From NCBI GenBank assembly GCA_958430865.1, contig CAUDNR010004511.1:125624-148735 (forward strand): 23,112 nucleotides of DNA, written 5' to 3'. Positions 9,358 through 19,202 of the stretch are shown here, in pieces. Source of the stretch: Entrophospora sp. SA101. Taxonomy: Eukaryota > Glomeromycota > Glomeromycetes > Entrophosporales > Entrophosporaceae. Under the pieces are notes generated by a model. It was not told the origin of the DNA. It searched no databases and saw only the letters and a program-made list of their open reading frames with translations. The translations under genes were made by a program, and so were the position numbers. Within the stretch, counting starts at the first letter, position 1. Every line of letters starts with the position of its first letter.

Positions 9358-9692
9358 ATGATCAATTTTCCTCCAAAGACTATAGTGTGTATACCACTAT
9401 CATTCATGCATGACCGAATCAATGCTAATAGAAAGCCTGGGTTCTGCTTAATATTCTGGTTAGTAATTTTAATAAATAAAACATTTATTTTAATTCTTCT
9501 GTTGTAATAGTAAAAGGCTAGAAGGTACATTTATAAACGTTAATTATATAACTATTACACTATTTTATGGTTCTACTGGACCAAAAGAAGGTATGAGTAA
9601 TGGTTGTATAATTGGTTGTAATCGTGTATGGTGTGTTATTAGTCTATTGTGAACACATTAATGCTATTCCTGGTAAAGAGCCTTGTGATTAA
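9358..9692 (+). CDS. Small three-exon protein (76 aa), unrecognised
   Basis: Exons 9358-9458, 9511-9590 and 9643-9692 give 231 nt, exactly 77 codons. Both introns are 52 nt with good borders (GTTAGT...AATAG and GTATGA...TTAG), and the phases join cleanly (TG|T, then G|TC). The product starts MINFPPKTIVCIPL and ends KEVYCEHINAIPGKEPCD. It has five cysteines and no clear signal peptide or membrane helix. Exon 1 has no upstream in-frame ATG before a TGA near 9341. It could be complete or be the 3' part of a longer gene whose earlier exons are lost or unseen. No family recognised. The consistent splicing argues that this is, or recently was, a real gene. Confidence 0.6.
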
Positions 9693-9757
9693 TTAATTTA
9701 ACTCTCTTTGCAACCTAACTTGTTGTTGATCGATTAAATTTGTTGTCTTCTGTATTG

Positions 9758-10356
9758 TAGAGATTGGAATCGACTAAAATAGTCGACTAAACTTTTTTTT
9801 GAACACCTAATAGTCGACTACTAGTATTACCAATACTAATACTAATACTAATATTATTATTGTCTGACCAATTACGATTTTTGTGTTTTATCATTCAAAA
9901 TGGAAAATTTCTATGCGGAAGAGTATCAATACCATCAATATGATGATGACGACAATAATAGTTGATAATTTTACATGTGAATGAATAAACGCTTTCAATA
10001 CAAGGTCCAATAGTTCATTGGTTCCAAGCTCCAATGATTTAAGCGGTGGTTCCAGAAAACCTTTAAAAAAAGAATCGCAACACATGGTTTTGTGTGGAAG
10101 TATTTTGTAAAAGTAAAAGTTCAAATGGAAATGAATTCGTAATTTGCAAATTAAAAAAAAAAAAACGAAATATTATTATTATTAGTTATAAAAAAAAATT
10201 TAGTTGACTAATTAGTTGACTATTCAACTATTTTAGTCAACTAAAATAATCAACTAATAGTCAACCAAATAGTCAACTAATTAATTAGTCAACTAAAGAA
10301 ATTTTTGACCAACTGGTAGTCGACTAAGGATTTTTTTTGGACGATTCCAACCTCTA
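9758..10356. mobile_element. TA-flanked miniature transposon, copy A (599 bp)
   Basis: The ends read TA-GAGATTGGAATCG on the left and, inverted, TA-GAGGTTGGAATCG on the right, with TA at 9758-9759 and 10355-10356. Inside both ends lie many copies of GTCGACTA / GTCAACTA subterminal repeats (9770-9825 and 10203-10328). The middle (about 9960-10130) matches the middle of copy B at 18444-18858. TA duplications point to Tc1/mariner or a related superfamily. The minus-strand open frame at 9891-10124 lies in this middle part; see the finding on a shared protein remnant. Confidence 0.8.
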
Positions 10357-10760
10357 TGTATTTGAACTTTCAGGTCTTCTTGTTGGGTAAAATAATATTA
10401 ATGGTGGCAATGATAATTCTGAAAAAGAAAAACATTAGAAGATAGATACTACAGAAAATCAGAATAAATGAAATAAGAAGAGATTTATTATTCTTCTATA
10501 GTGGCCCTTTTATCTCTATCTTCTTATCGATGCACAAATGTTCAGAGCTTGCATTACTATCTATTGGTTGTCTAATTCTGAATATGTTTCTCTGATACTA
10601 AAATTATTATATGTCTCTCCTCTAGTAGTTGTATCGTAATTACTAATCATGTTCTTTTGCCTGGTTTAATCTAATTTGCTTTTAAATTCTAGATAATACA
10701 AAAAAAAAATGATTATATCAGAGAAATGCTAATCAATTTACAGCTAAATTTGAGTCACAT
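10357..10760. other. Intergenic, nothing recognised
   Basis: AT-rich sequence between the TA-flanked element and the hairpin upstream of the SDR gene. I see no coding frame. Confidence 0.5.
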
Positions 10761-10814
10761 GAAAAGGACAGGGGACAGTTATAAGTGGCTGGTTCCCTGT
10801 CCCCTGTTCTTTTC
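10761..10814. repeat. Hairpin with 18-bp GC-rich arms
   Basis: The left arm (10761-10778, GAAAAGGACAGGGGACAG) pairs with the right arm (10797-10814) with one mismatch, around an 18-base loop. It is markedly richer in GC than its surroundings and lies 120 bp upstream of the SDR start codon. It may be a tiny miniature element or an RNA/DNA hairpin; I see no target duplication. Confidence 0.7.
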
Positions 10815-10934
10815 TAGTGTATCCTAAAATTTCAGAATTTTGATAATTTTTAGACTAATAACTAAATCATCATCACACGGTCCGTATTAAATATTTATCC
10901 GAAAACATAAAAAAATTTCCTTAAAAAAAAAAAA

Positions 10935-12475
10935 ATGTTTTCTCATACTAGAAATTTCGATTTTGCAGATATACCAGACTTATCTGGCAAAGTAATTAAT
11001 ACTAATATACTAATCAATGGGATTCTTTTTTATCAATTTCATCAACCAATCAATTGATTTAATATTTATTAGGTTGCGGCGGTAACAGGCGGAAACTCTG
11101 GTATTGGATACGTTACTTGTAGAGAACTGGCAAGAAAAAATGCACATGTATTTATTCTAACTCGTAATATCGAAAGGGGCACTACAGCTGTTGAAAAGAT
11201 TAAACAAGAAACAGAAAATCAAGACATAGAATTTTTACAATTGGATCTACAAAGTTTAAAGTCTGTTAAAGAATGCGCCGAATCTTTTTTGGCTCGGAAA
11301 TTACCGTTACATATTTTGTAAGTAATAAATAAACATGTATTACATACATATGATTTGACTAATGATATTTATAAAAAATTGTGGCTAGGGTCAATAATGC
11401 TGCTATAGTGGCAACGTAAGTTTTTTTTTTACATAAATAGATAAATCTTTAATTAATTTTAAAATATATATATAAATTTAATTTTCACGATATGATAAAA
11501 GTAAATTTTCTTTAACTGTTGATGGAATTCAAGATCAATTTGGAGTTAATCATGTCGGACATTTTGTAAGTTTTAATCTAAAATGGCCAAAAAATTTTTA
11601 GCTGTTTAAGGAATCAGCAGACAATTGACTATAACTATTCAAATGCTTGCTGATTGGTTGATTTTTGCTATATGAATTCTCGTATATATATATGATATTC
11701 TTATTTCCTTTGACCAATGCTAACCTAATTTATATAATTATGGATGCTAATTATGGTTACTTATTTTTATAATAAAGTACCTTACAAAATTACTTTTACC
11801 AACACTTGAAGCATCTGCTCCATCAAGGATAGTTAACGTTAGTAGGTTAGTTGATTAATTGATTGCTATTATCTATTTATTTATCCGTCATTGATTTTGA
11901 ATCTAAAAAATTATATATATATATAAAGTGATGGCCATAAGTTTGCAACTGGTGGAATAGAATTTGATAAAATAAACGATCCTAATGCTCATTTATCAAT
12001 GAAACGATATGGGATATCAAAACTTGCAAATATTTTATTTACAGTTGAATTAAATAAGCAACTGGAAGGAAAACAAATTTATGTCAATTCTTTACATCCA
12101 GGTAACATTAATAATGATGATAATAATAATAATAAATTTCAATTTATTAACATTTTTTCAAAATCATCATTCATTTCATTAGGAAATGCAAATACTGAAT
12201 CTGTTGAAAAACTTACAAATAATCTTGGTAAATGGTCGATTCCAATTTTTTGGCTTGCAAAATTTATATTTCTTACGCCTGATGACGGAGCATTGACCAC
12301 ATTATATTGTGCAACAAGTCCTGAGATTGAAAAGAAGAATCTGCGTGGAAAGTTTTTTATTCCATTTGGTGTAGAATCATCACCATACAATAATGGTGAT
12401 GATGAAGAATTAGCAAAAAAATTATGGCAATTTACTGATGATTTAGTAAATGAAAAATTAAAAGATATAAAATAA
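10935..12475 (+). CDS. Short-chain dehydrogenase/reductase, retinol-dehydrogenase-like
   Basis: Six exons: 10935-10991, 11073-11317, 11389-11415, 11502-11565, 11778-11845 and 11929-12475. They sum to 1008 nt (335 residues) and every junction keeps the frame. The Rossmann dinucleotide-binding motif TGGNSGIG is at residues 24-31, the NNAA motif near 103-106, the active-site asparagine region GVNHVGHF follows, VNVSS carries the catalytic serine near 153, and YGISK (Tyr181, Lys185) completes the tetrad. Such SDRs use NAD(P)(H) to oxidise or reduce alcohols and carbonyls; the NVSS-YxxxK layout resembles retinol-dehydrogenase and WW-oxidoreductase relatives, but the substrate cannot be told. The C-terminal exon has an Asn-rich insert (residues about 212-222). 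The 27-nt third exon and 212-nt fourth intron are unusual. The gene converges with the MARVEL-like gene downstream. Confidence 0.93.
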
Positions 12476-12635
12476 AATAAAATAAAATGTGTTTAATAGT
12501 AAAGATAATATATATATTATATATATATATATATATTGTATTGATTGTAATTATTTAAATTATTTTAAATTATAAACATTTTAGTAATTAAAAATTCTCA
12601 TCCATCTTCTCATTTCTTGTTGTTTTCTCATAATT
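12476..12635. other. Convergent 3' intergenic gap with AT microsatellite
   Basis: 160 bp separate the stop codons of the plus-strand SDR and the minus-strand MARVEL-like gene. An AT dinucleotide run lies at about 12509-12537. Both 3' ends must share this space. Confidence 0.7.
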
Positions 12636-13982
12636 TTAAAAATAAGCAACTGAGGCTCTTCTACCAAAGTTTTTACCAAAAAATGCACTACCAACTCTAC
12701 TCGTTGGCGATGTATATTGTTCATTACCGTAATAATCATCGACAACCATAACATTACTAGCTCTATTACTATTAGTTGTGTTATCATAATATAAATCTAA
12801 ATTCTTAGCATCGATCGATCTCCAAATACTTAGAAATAAAGAAACTAGTGACAAGCCAATATTCATCCAACAAAATATCAAACTTGTTATATGGAATTCA
12901 CATTGTAATTTCGCTAATTCTGCCACATTTACTTTTATTGGATCCAGGTAATCAGTAAATATTAAGTCACATCTTATTCCTTTACCGACATACCAAGTAG
13001 TAAAAGTTGACAGACCTTTATTTAATAGTAATAAGAATAATTAGAAATAATAATAGGAAATAACAAATTTATTATTTTTAAAATTTTTACCAGCTGAAAA
13101 CCATAATAGCACGAAAAAACTAATAAATAACGAATGAATAAAGATTAATTAGTAAAAATTATAACTAGTGATAACTATAATAATAATAATAATAATAGAT
13201 TGATTAAATTAAAACTAACAAATCGAATCCTGTGAAAATTAACGGGCGATTCCAAAACCACTTTGCCCATATTAAATAAAACACTAAAAAAAATAACATC
13301 AAGTATTATTATTAGACTAGAATCAACATTAAAGAAAAATCAAAAATCAAATTATTTTTTTAAAAAAAATATAAATACCATAAGATATTATTGTTAAAGA
13401 CATTACCATATAATACCATATTTTGAATTCCATATTTATTCTATTTATTAAAAAAAATTTTTTTAATTAATGCCAATTAAAATAATATATATACTATTAA
13501 TCAAACTGTCAATAAAACTATGAAATAAACCATCAATTATACAATCAATTAAACCATTAATTAATCCATTGCTATAAACAAACTATTCTATCAATGCTTA
13601 CACGTCAGTTTTTCTGAAATAATCTAATTTTGTAGGCCTAAAGTCGGTCCAATATGTTGTTGAATATAATTCATCGATATATTTAGAGTATATAAGATAT
13701 TCAGATATATCTAAAATAATATAATTATATATTTATTTAATAATAATATAAGTGATAAATCATCATTTAATAAATCATTAATACCTATTGCAAAGCATGT
13801 TATTGTAAAAAATAACTGGAATATCTTTAGCCTTTTAAAAAAATTAGGATGATTATGAATATACATTTTTTAAAAAAATATATTTTTAAATTTATGTATA
13901 ATGATATCAATTTTATATCATTTTATTTATACAAATAATGTAAAATCAAAGTTACCTATTAATATCCTGATTTAGTACCCAT
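12636..13982 (-). CDS. MARVEL-like four-helix membrane protein 1 (frame lesion in exon 1)
   Basis: Seven minus-strand exons: 13982-13956, 13831-13785, 13710-13602, 13440-13379, 13283-13220, 13119-13091 and 13015-12636. Read together they predict about 238 residues with four hydrophobic helices near 10-28 (LKIFQLFFTITCFAI), 66-87, 96-120 and 153-177, a Cys pair in the last outer loop (about 128 and 151), and a polar Asn/Ser-rich tail ending ASVAYF. This is the layout of MARVEL-domain proteins, which act in membrane apposition, trafficking and cortex domains. The exons total 718 nt, one base too many: exon 1 (ATG at 13982) runs into TAA before its donor, and dropping one T would restore MGTKSGYNRLKIF. 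So either the copy is disabled, the assembly has an error, or the true start is elsewhere. The other five exon joins are clean. It is a paralogue of the gene at 15817-16984. Confidence 0.78.
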
Positions 13983-14082
13983 TGTATATTTCACAAACTT
14001 TATTATTGTTGTTGTTATCACTACATATTAGGTGTTAAATTTGTATCACATGATTGAAACTATATGCTTCCATTAATTAGGC

Positions 14083-14253
14083 TGGACTTTTTTAAACTTG
14101 CAAAACCAACTTTATAATATAAACCAAGATATCGGTAAAGTAGTTGATACAATAAAACCTAGGAAAAATCATTCCAAAAGTATGTTGAAGAAGTGTGGAA
14201 AGATTTTAAACAAATTTTTTGATAAAAAGACTCAGTTTTCTTTAATAAAATGA
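14083..14253 (+). pseudogene. Coding-like fragment, unrecognised
   Basis: A plus-strand frame without an initial ATG reads WTFLNLQNQLYNINQDIGKV and on to KKTQFSLIK before TGA at 14251. It follows a possible acceptor (AATTAG). Within it a second frame (KYVEEVWKDFKQIF) also looks protein-like, as if two frameshifts had occurred. It may be a decayed gene remnant or chance; no family recognised. Confidence 0.25.
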
Positions 14254-15277
14254 TGACTGAAATTCGTGAACTCTTTTTAATTTTTTAAGACTATCATAAG
14301 ATTTTTAATTTCATATATTTTTTAATTGCAACACAACTACTGGTACTTGGAGAGAAGAAAGGAGTTACTCTTCTCACCATAAGAAATTTCTACCAACGAA
14401 AAAACCAACCTTGGAAAAAAAACAATCGAAGCAATTCAAAATGGATTAATATAAAAAGAAGTAGAGTATGAAAGAAAAAGACAAAATGATGATAATAAAA
14501 TAGAGTGATATAAGTTTCCGCCAGAGCGATCAAAGAATATGTAATACTCGTGAATTTTCTTCCCGTGCATTTGCTCTGGTGATATATATTAATATAAATT
14601 ATCTTTCTATGTATTATTACTTGAATCAAAATAACGAAGCATGGCTTATTGTTTAATCCTTTCCTTGTATATTACATGGCTATATCCATTACAAAAATAA
14701 ACTCAAAGTATAAATAAAATAAATTGTATCACTCAAGTAATAATTAATGCAAAATGAAGCTTTAAGAAAAAAAAAAAAAAAAACGATCTTTGAGGCCTGA
14801 GGTAAGAGAGAACAAAAAAGTTTTTTCCGTGCCTTCATTGCTACCATGCATGATTATTTAGATTTTGATAAAATATTCGCATAAAATTATTAAATATAAC
14901 ATATTGAGTTTAGGTGTTAGATTTAATGTATTGAACCACTCGTGAAAATGCCTTCTTGCCATCCAGGTCACTTAACCATGTACTTTCTTTCGGATGGCTT
15001 TGAATTGCAGTTTTATCATGGTCTTAATAAGTTCACGCCTTGAGTCCTCGTGGATAGTTTAGGTTTCCTCACAGGGATTGTGATAAATGGCACCTTCTTG
15101 TGCCTGGTTAAGGAATCTAAAATGTGAATGTAGTGATAGTGTAAATGGTTAAATGAATAATTAAATATCAACTATCTGGATAAAAAGTAAAAACTACATC
15201 TCATAATCGGTCCAACTTTCTCTTCTTCCATAATTGGCACTGTATAGATAAATGTTAATTGTTTTATAAAATATAAA
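14254..15277. other. Intergenic with a GC-richer block at 14935-15125
   Basis: Most of this stretch is AT-rich with no defensible gene; the open frame at 14390-14629 (minus) is made of Phe, Leu and Ile runs and is not called. The block at about 14935-15125 is clearly richer in GC, has no long open frame and contains a partial match to a pol III B box (GCCTTGAGTCC near 15037) and a short inverted repeat (CTTAACCA near 14973 against TGGTTAAG near 15106). It may be an old dispersed repeat. Confidence 0.4.
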
Positions 15278-15566
15278 ATGTCATTGATAAAAAAAATGGA
15301 GTTGATACAAAAAAAAAAAATATTAAAGCTTCAAGAATTCGATTTACAAAACGAGTTTGTCAAGGATTTGTTTTATTATTTTAATATTAAGTCAAAAAAG
15401 AAATTATTGATTGATTAGAGTCAAGAAGGAAGAAAATGTCATCATTTAATTAGATATTTAATTTTTACTTTTATTTGCTAAACTGAATGTTATGGAAGAA
15501 AACTTTAAGATCTCGAAGCGTTAAAAGAATCTATCGAAAAAGAAGAAATATATTTGGAATGGCAAA
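15278..15566 (+). other. Weak coding-like patches
   Basis: An ATG at 15278 opens 46 codons (MSLIKKMELIQ to KKKLLID) ending at TAG 15416-15418. A second patch near 15513-15566 reads DLEALKESIEKEEIYLEWQI and a stop. Both are Lys/Glu-rich and helical in character. They might be exons of a small or decayed gene, but I could not find consistent splice sites joining them. Confidence 0.2.
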
Positions 15567-15816
15567 TTTAATTTACTATATGTGTGTGCGTGTGTGTTAT
15601 AACAATTCATTTTAATCCATTTTATTAAGGTCAAAAATAATATAGAACAATTTTTATTTTTCGAATTATATGATTATATGTGAATGTGTTAATGAAAATG
15701 AAATGAACAAATGTGTGATGGTGTAAAAAAGTATGCGAAAATATGTAAATATGTTATTATCAAATCACATTTCTCAAAAAGATTAACATTACTATTTACT
15801 ATTATCATTATTATTA

Positions 15817-16984
15817 TTATCTCAAATAAGAGGGAAGGGATTTCTTTTTTTCATTTTTATCCAAAGTTTTATAAATCAAAACTTGTTCAGGCTCATTGAT
15901 TTCAATTAAAGTAGATTGTTTAGGTTTATACTTGTAGACTACTTCACTCAATGCTTCGACTCTACGCTCTCCCTCATATCTTTCTTGTCTTTCGAACCAC
16001 ATTTTGTAGGAGACGAAAGTTGTGGATGCGAAAAGAATGGTGACAACCCAACTGAATGCAACACTAGTTAACATGGAACGACATTCTCTGGCCATTGCTT
16101 CAGCATTTGGTAATCCGTCTTGAATATCACCGCAAGAATATGAGAATCCTTCAAAGGCAGGATAAATATTTGTCAAACCTATGATTTAATTAAAGTGGTT
16201 ATTTAGATTAAATATAAGATTAGATTGGGTTATTTTAGGTGTGAAGATATATATAAAAAAATTAGAATTGACGATTACTTGCGGTCACCCAGAGAGCTCC
16301 AAAGAAACTGGTTTTTTTGGATGGAATAATAAAAAAATGATTAATTGGTCAATCATAAACATTAGCAGTAAAAACAAATTTTATACGAATACTAACGCGT
16401 TAATTGAAATGTCACGTCTGAATGGCCCATTGTAAAAACTAATATGACGTGTGACATAGAGACCTATATAAAAAAATTTTTTCGAGTCAAAAAACCTTTT
16501 CCGAGCTTTAAAGAAATTCTCAAATTAAAAAATTTGCTTACCAGAATCAAGGAGTGTGATAAATATAATAATGTAATAAAAGACTTTTACACCATTGTAA
16601 TAATAAAGATTGTGGTTGTCTGAATGAAATCTATAAATCAATAAAAAATCAGATTATCATATAAATACAAAGATGAGAGAGATACTATTTCTAAATTCTA
16701 ATTTCAAATTCGATTCAATTAGTACATACACTCCACCAGTGAAATATACTGATGTTGGTATATCTACGCTTTCATTAAATAGTCTAAATGAAGTATATTC
16801 AACGATTTCTAATAAAGCATAACCAAAGAATTAATATTATTAACCGATTTTTAAAATTATTTATAAGTTATTCATAATTTTAGTTAGTTGACTGCTTACC
16901 CAAAATAAAAATCAATATGTTAAACACAAATATTAAAACTTTGCTAGTTTTAAAGATCGTTTGTTGTAGTTGAAGGCTATTCAT
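15817..16984 (-). CDS. MARVEL-like four-helix membrane protein 2
   Basis: Six minus-strand exons: 16984-16900, 16808-16730, 16630-16542, 16463-16397, 16307-16279 and 16178-15817. They total 711 nt, 236 residues, with no lesion. Donors are GTAAGC, GTATGT, GTAAGC, GTTAGT and GTAATC. Helix 1 is near residues 14-30 (VLIFVFNILIFIL), helix 2 near 69-88 (VKVFYYIIIFITLL), helix 3 near 106-122 (AFFGALWVTASL) and helix 4 near 153-175 (TSVAFSWVVTILFAS). Two cysteines near 132 and 149 sit in the outer loop before helix 4, as in MARVEL proteins. The cytoplasmic tail is charged (RQERYEGERRVEALSEVV...). The ATG at 16984 is chosen because the ATG at 16992 is followed at once by TAG. The last five introns share phases 1-2-1-2-1 with the neighbouring gene at 12636-13982, and both have a 29-nt penultimate exon. 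Confidence 0.85.
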
Positions 16985-18080
16985 CTCGCATGTATGTATT
17001 TATATATATATATGTGTGTATGTTGATTATATTAGATGTATATTATTTTATAAGTGGTAGTAATGGTTCATGTATATGATGATATAAATTATATATGCAA
17101 ATGTAGAAATAGGTATGTATATATTTTTTGAAATATGTATATATACAATAATAATATAATTTTCTAAAGTAATTGGGCGAGCTTTAGAATAAATGTTAAT
17201 AATAATATTAGTGATAGAAAATGGATGATAAAAGATGTAGGTAGATATTATTGAATAATGTGATTATGAAGATTTAGGTATAGATGTAGGTGTAGGTAGG
17301 AAGAGAATGTTATGAAGAAAAAAGAGGAAATGAGGAGAGGGTAAAGAAAGGATGAATGTATATGTAATTAGTCAAATAAAAAAGAAAGGATACTTTTTTT
17401 GACTTAGCCCGCGCACTTTTTATTAATTGGAAATTAAAAAATAAATTAAACTCGTATCAAACGAAAAGAAAAAAGAATACATTTTTAAATTTCATGTTTA
17501 TTATTATTTGTGCAACGATTTAATTAATTAAAACGTAAACAAATAATAATTTAATATATTAATTATTAATTGTTTACAATGTAACCATATGAAGTTTTTA
17601 TCGCTTTTTATGTAAGGAGGACAATTATCCTTCATTATCTTTTTACTATAGAATATATAAAAATGTAACTCAAATGAAAAAACAATGAATGAGAACATAT
17701 AAATTATTTTTTTTCAAAAATTTAAAAATTGAAAATTTCAAATCAAGCGTTGCGTGCATTTAGCAATATATTCATATGTTGATTTCAAAAAAAAAAAAAA
17801 AACGATCGATTCCGTTATCACGAAAGCTTTTTTTTTTGTCCGTAATAGTAAATGCATAATAATAATAATAAATTATAATTATAATTACCTCGGAAAAATC
17901 AAATCAATTCTCGTTGTGTTACCTTTAATACTTTAATTTTTTATGTACGTGTATATTATTTAAAAATAGAGAATATATTTACTATTAGACATAAAGTATT
18001 TTAAATTCGTATCAAATTAACCAATCGGAAATTTGTATCTAAACACTCCACCCAATCAACATTAAACAATGATAATATTT
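16985..18080. other. Low-complexity intergenic DNA upstream of MARVEL-like gene 2
   Basis: AT and GT runs (16996-17026), GTAGGT-type and GA-rich stretches (about 17225-17350) and A runs. No protein-like frame was found; the frame at 17754-17936 is built on A and AAT runs. The part next to 16985 should contain the promoter of the minus-strand MARVEL-like gene. Confidence 0.5.
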
Positions 18081-18443
18081 CTATAGAACCCAGGAAGAGG
18101 CTCTGCCCATCGCCACATAGCCTTGGCCTGGAGCAAACATATTTTCATTTATGTTTGAGTGTGAAGGCATTTTGAAAAGGTAATAAGATTGTACAGGTTG
18201 CGTATCGAAGCTTTGAGGCATGAATTTTGGAATGGTGTAATTTTGATTTCTGCCATCCATTTTTTTTTTTAATTATACATAAATGAAAAATAAAAAATAC
18301 AACTTACATATCCATATCTTGAATGGTTTTCCAATAGATTTTCCTGCATATGTTGTTGCACATGCACAATGTTATTATTAGGATTTATTCGGTAAACAAA
18401 AATAACGAAAGCATCAACTTTTATTGCAAGAAGTTTTACAAAT
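18081..18443 (-). pseudogene. Two-exon-like coding remnant next to a transposon, unrecognised
   Basis: Upstream piece (18443-18308) reads AIKVDAFVIFVYRINPNNN and QQHMQENLLENHSRYGY, then a good GTAAGT donor at 18307. Downstream piece (18249-18081) reads NQNYTIPKFMPQSFDTQPVQ to GQGYVAMGRASSWVL and a TAG, after a GGCAG acceptor; the intervening 58 nt look like an intron. The two frames are out by one base across the junction, so a lesion is likely. Alternatively the ATG at 18260 opens a stand-alone 59-residue frame. The local GC content is higher than in the flanks. The upstream end coincides with the TA-flanked transposon at 18444, which may have cut off the 5' part of the gene. Gln/Asn-rich composition suggests a regulatory protein, but no domain is recognised. 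Confidence 0.4.
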
Positions 18444-18858
18444 TAGAGATTGAATTGACTATTTTAGTCAACTAATGGTCGTAGTCGATTAAAATCTTTT
18501 TTTGATCAACTAATAGTTGACTAAAATAATCGATTAAAGCAATCCTATCACTTACTACTTTGATGAGATGATAATTTTTATGTATGAGCCAATGAATGCT
18601 TCTGATATAAGATCTAATAATTCATTTGCTTTTGGTCCAATGATCTAAATGGTGGTTTTTAGGGACCTTTGAATAAAGGAGGCAGCGTGGTACATGGTTT
18701 TTTAAGAAATAATAATAACAACATTATTAATTCGTTTAATTTTTTTATGATAAACAAATATATTAGTTGACCAAGACATTCGACCAAGATAATCGACTAT
18801 TTAGTCAACTAAAAAAAATTTGAATAGTCACTAAGGTTTTGACCGAATCCAATCTCTA
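18444..18858. mobile_element. TA-flanked miniature transposon, copy B (415 bp)
   Basis: TA at 18444-18445 and 18857-18858 flank inverted ends GAGATTGAATTGAC and, on the other side, GAGATTGGATTCGG. Subterminal GTCAACTA / GTCGACTA-type repeats occur on both sides. The middle (about 18565-18710) aligns with copy A (9758-10356), for example around CCAATGATCTAAATGGTGG. Copy B is shorter and more diverged. It lies directly beside a coding remnant on the minus strand and just upstream of another on the plus strand. Confidence 0.78.
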
Positions 18859-18891
18859 GTACAAATAATGACAACAATTAAAAAATACTGA

Positions 18892-19191
18892 ATTACTAAT
18901 AAATTAACGTTATCATTTTCATTTTCATTTTCATTTTCTAAACCAATTTCTGAATTCACAGAATTAGGTGCGTTATTCATTGCCAAGTCTTGGGTCAGTG
19001 TATTATTACCATTAGGTTTTTTCCCTTTACGAGTGTTGACGATTTCTTTTCTTTACGTTGGTCGTTTGAATTATCAGATGTTGGATAAGTCCACTCAATA
19101 TCAGCACGGGTTATTGTATGAGAGTTTCTCATCTCCTTCTGCAGTTAATATGGTCTTTTATTTTGTTATTGTTGCAACGGTTGGATGGTGA
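18892..19191 (+). pseudogene. Membrane-protein exon or gene fragment, unrecognised
   Basis: A continuous plus-strand frame from 18892 passes through an ATTTTC microsatellite (Ser-Phe repeats) and then becomes strongly protein-like from about 18961. It reads ELGALFIAKSWVSVLLPLG, RVLTISFLYVGRLNYQ and AVNMVFYFVIVATVGW, with two or three hydrophobic helices. A CACAG acceptor at 18961 and a GTGAGA donor at 19188 would define a single internal exon, 18962-19187. No start codon lies before residue 40 of the exon, so 5' exons should be upstream, where copy B of the TA-flanked element now sits. I did not find a compatible downstream exon. It is probably a truncated gene; no family recognised. Confidence 0.5.
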
Positions 19192-19202
19192 GAATTAAAT
19201 GA

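Noticed and set aside
9891..10124. Minus-strand open frame of 77 codons as a gene
   Set aside because: It lies wholly inside TA-flanked element A; only its middle part is shared with element B, so it is treated as a transposon-internal remnant.
12139..12390. Minus-strand open frame opposite the SDR
   Set aside because: Shadow of the last SDR exon, which carries the catalytic YxxxK region in the other strand.
14390..14629. Minus-strand hydrophobic open frame of 79 codons
   Set aside because: Runs of Phe, Leu and Ile from A/T-rich DNA; no start context, splice or family evidence.
16241..16435. Plus-strand open frame of 64 codons
   Set aside because: It overlaps exons 4 and 5 of the minus-strand MARVEL-like gene, whose splicing is fully consistent.
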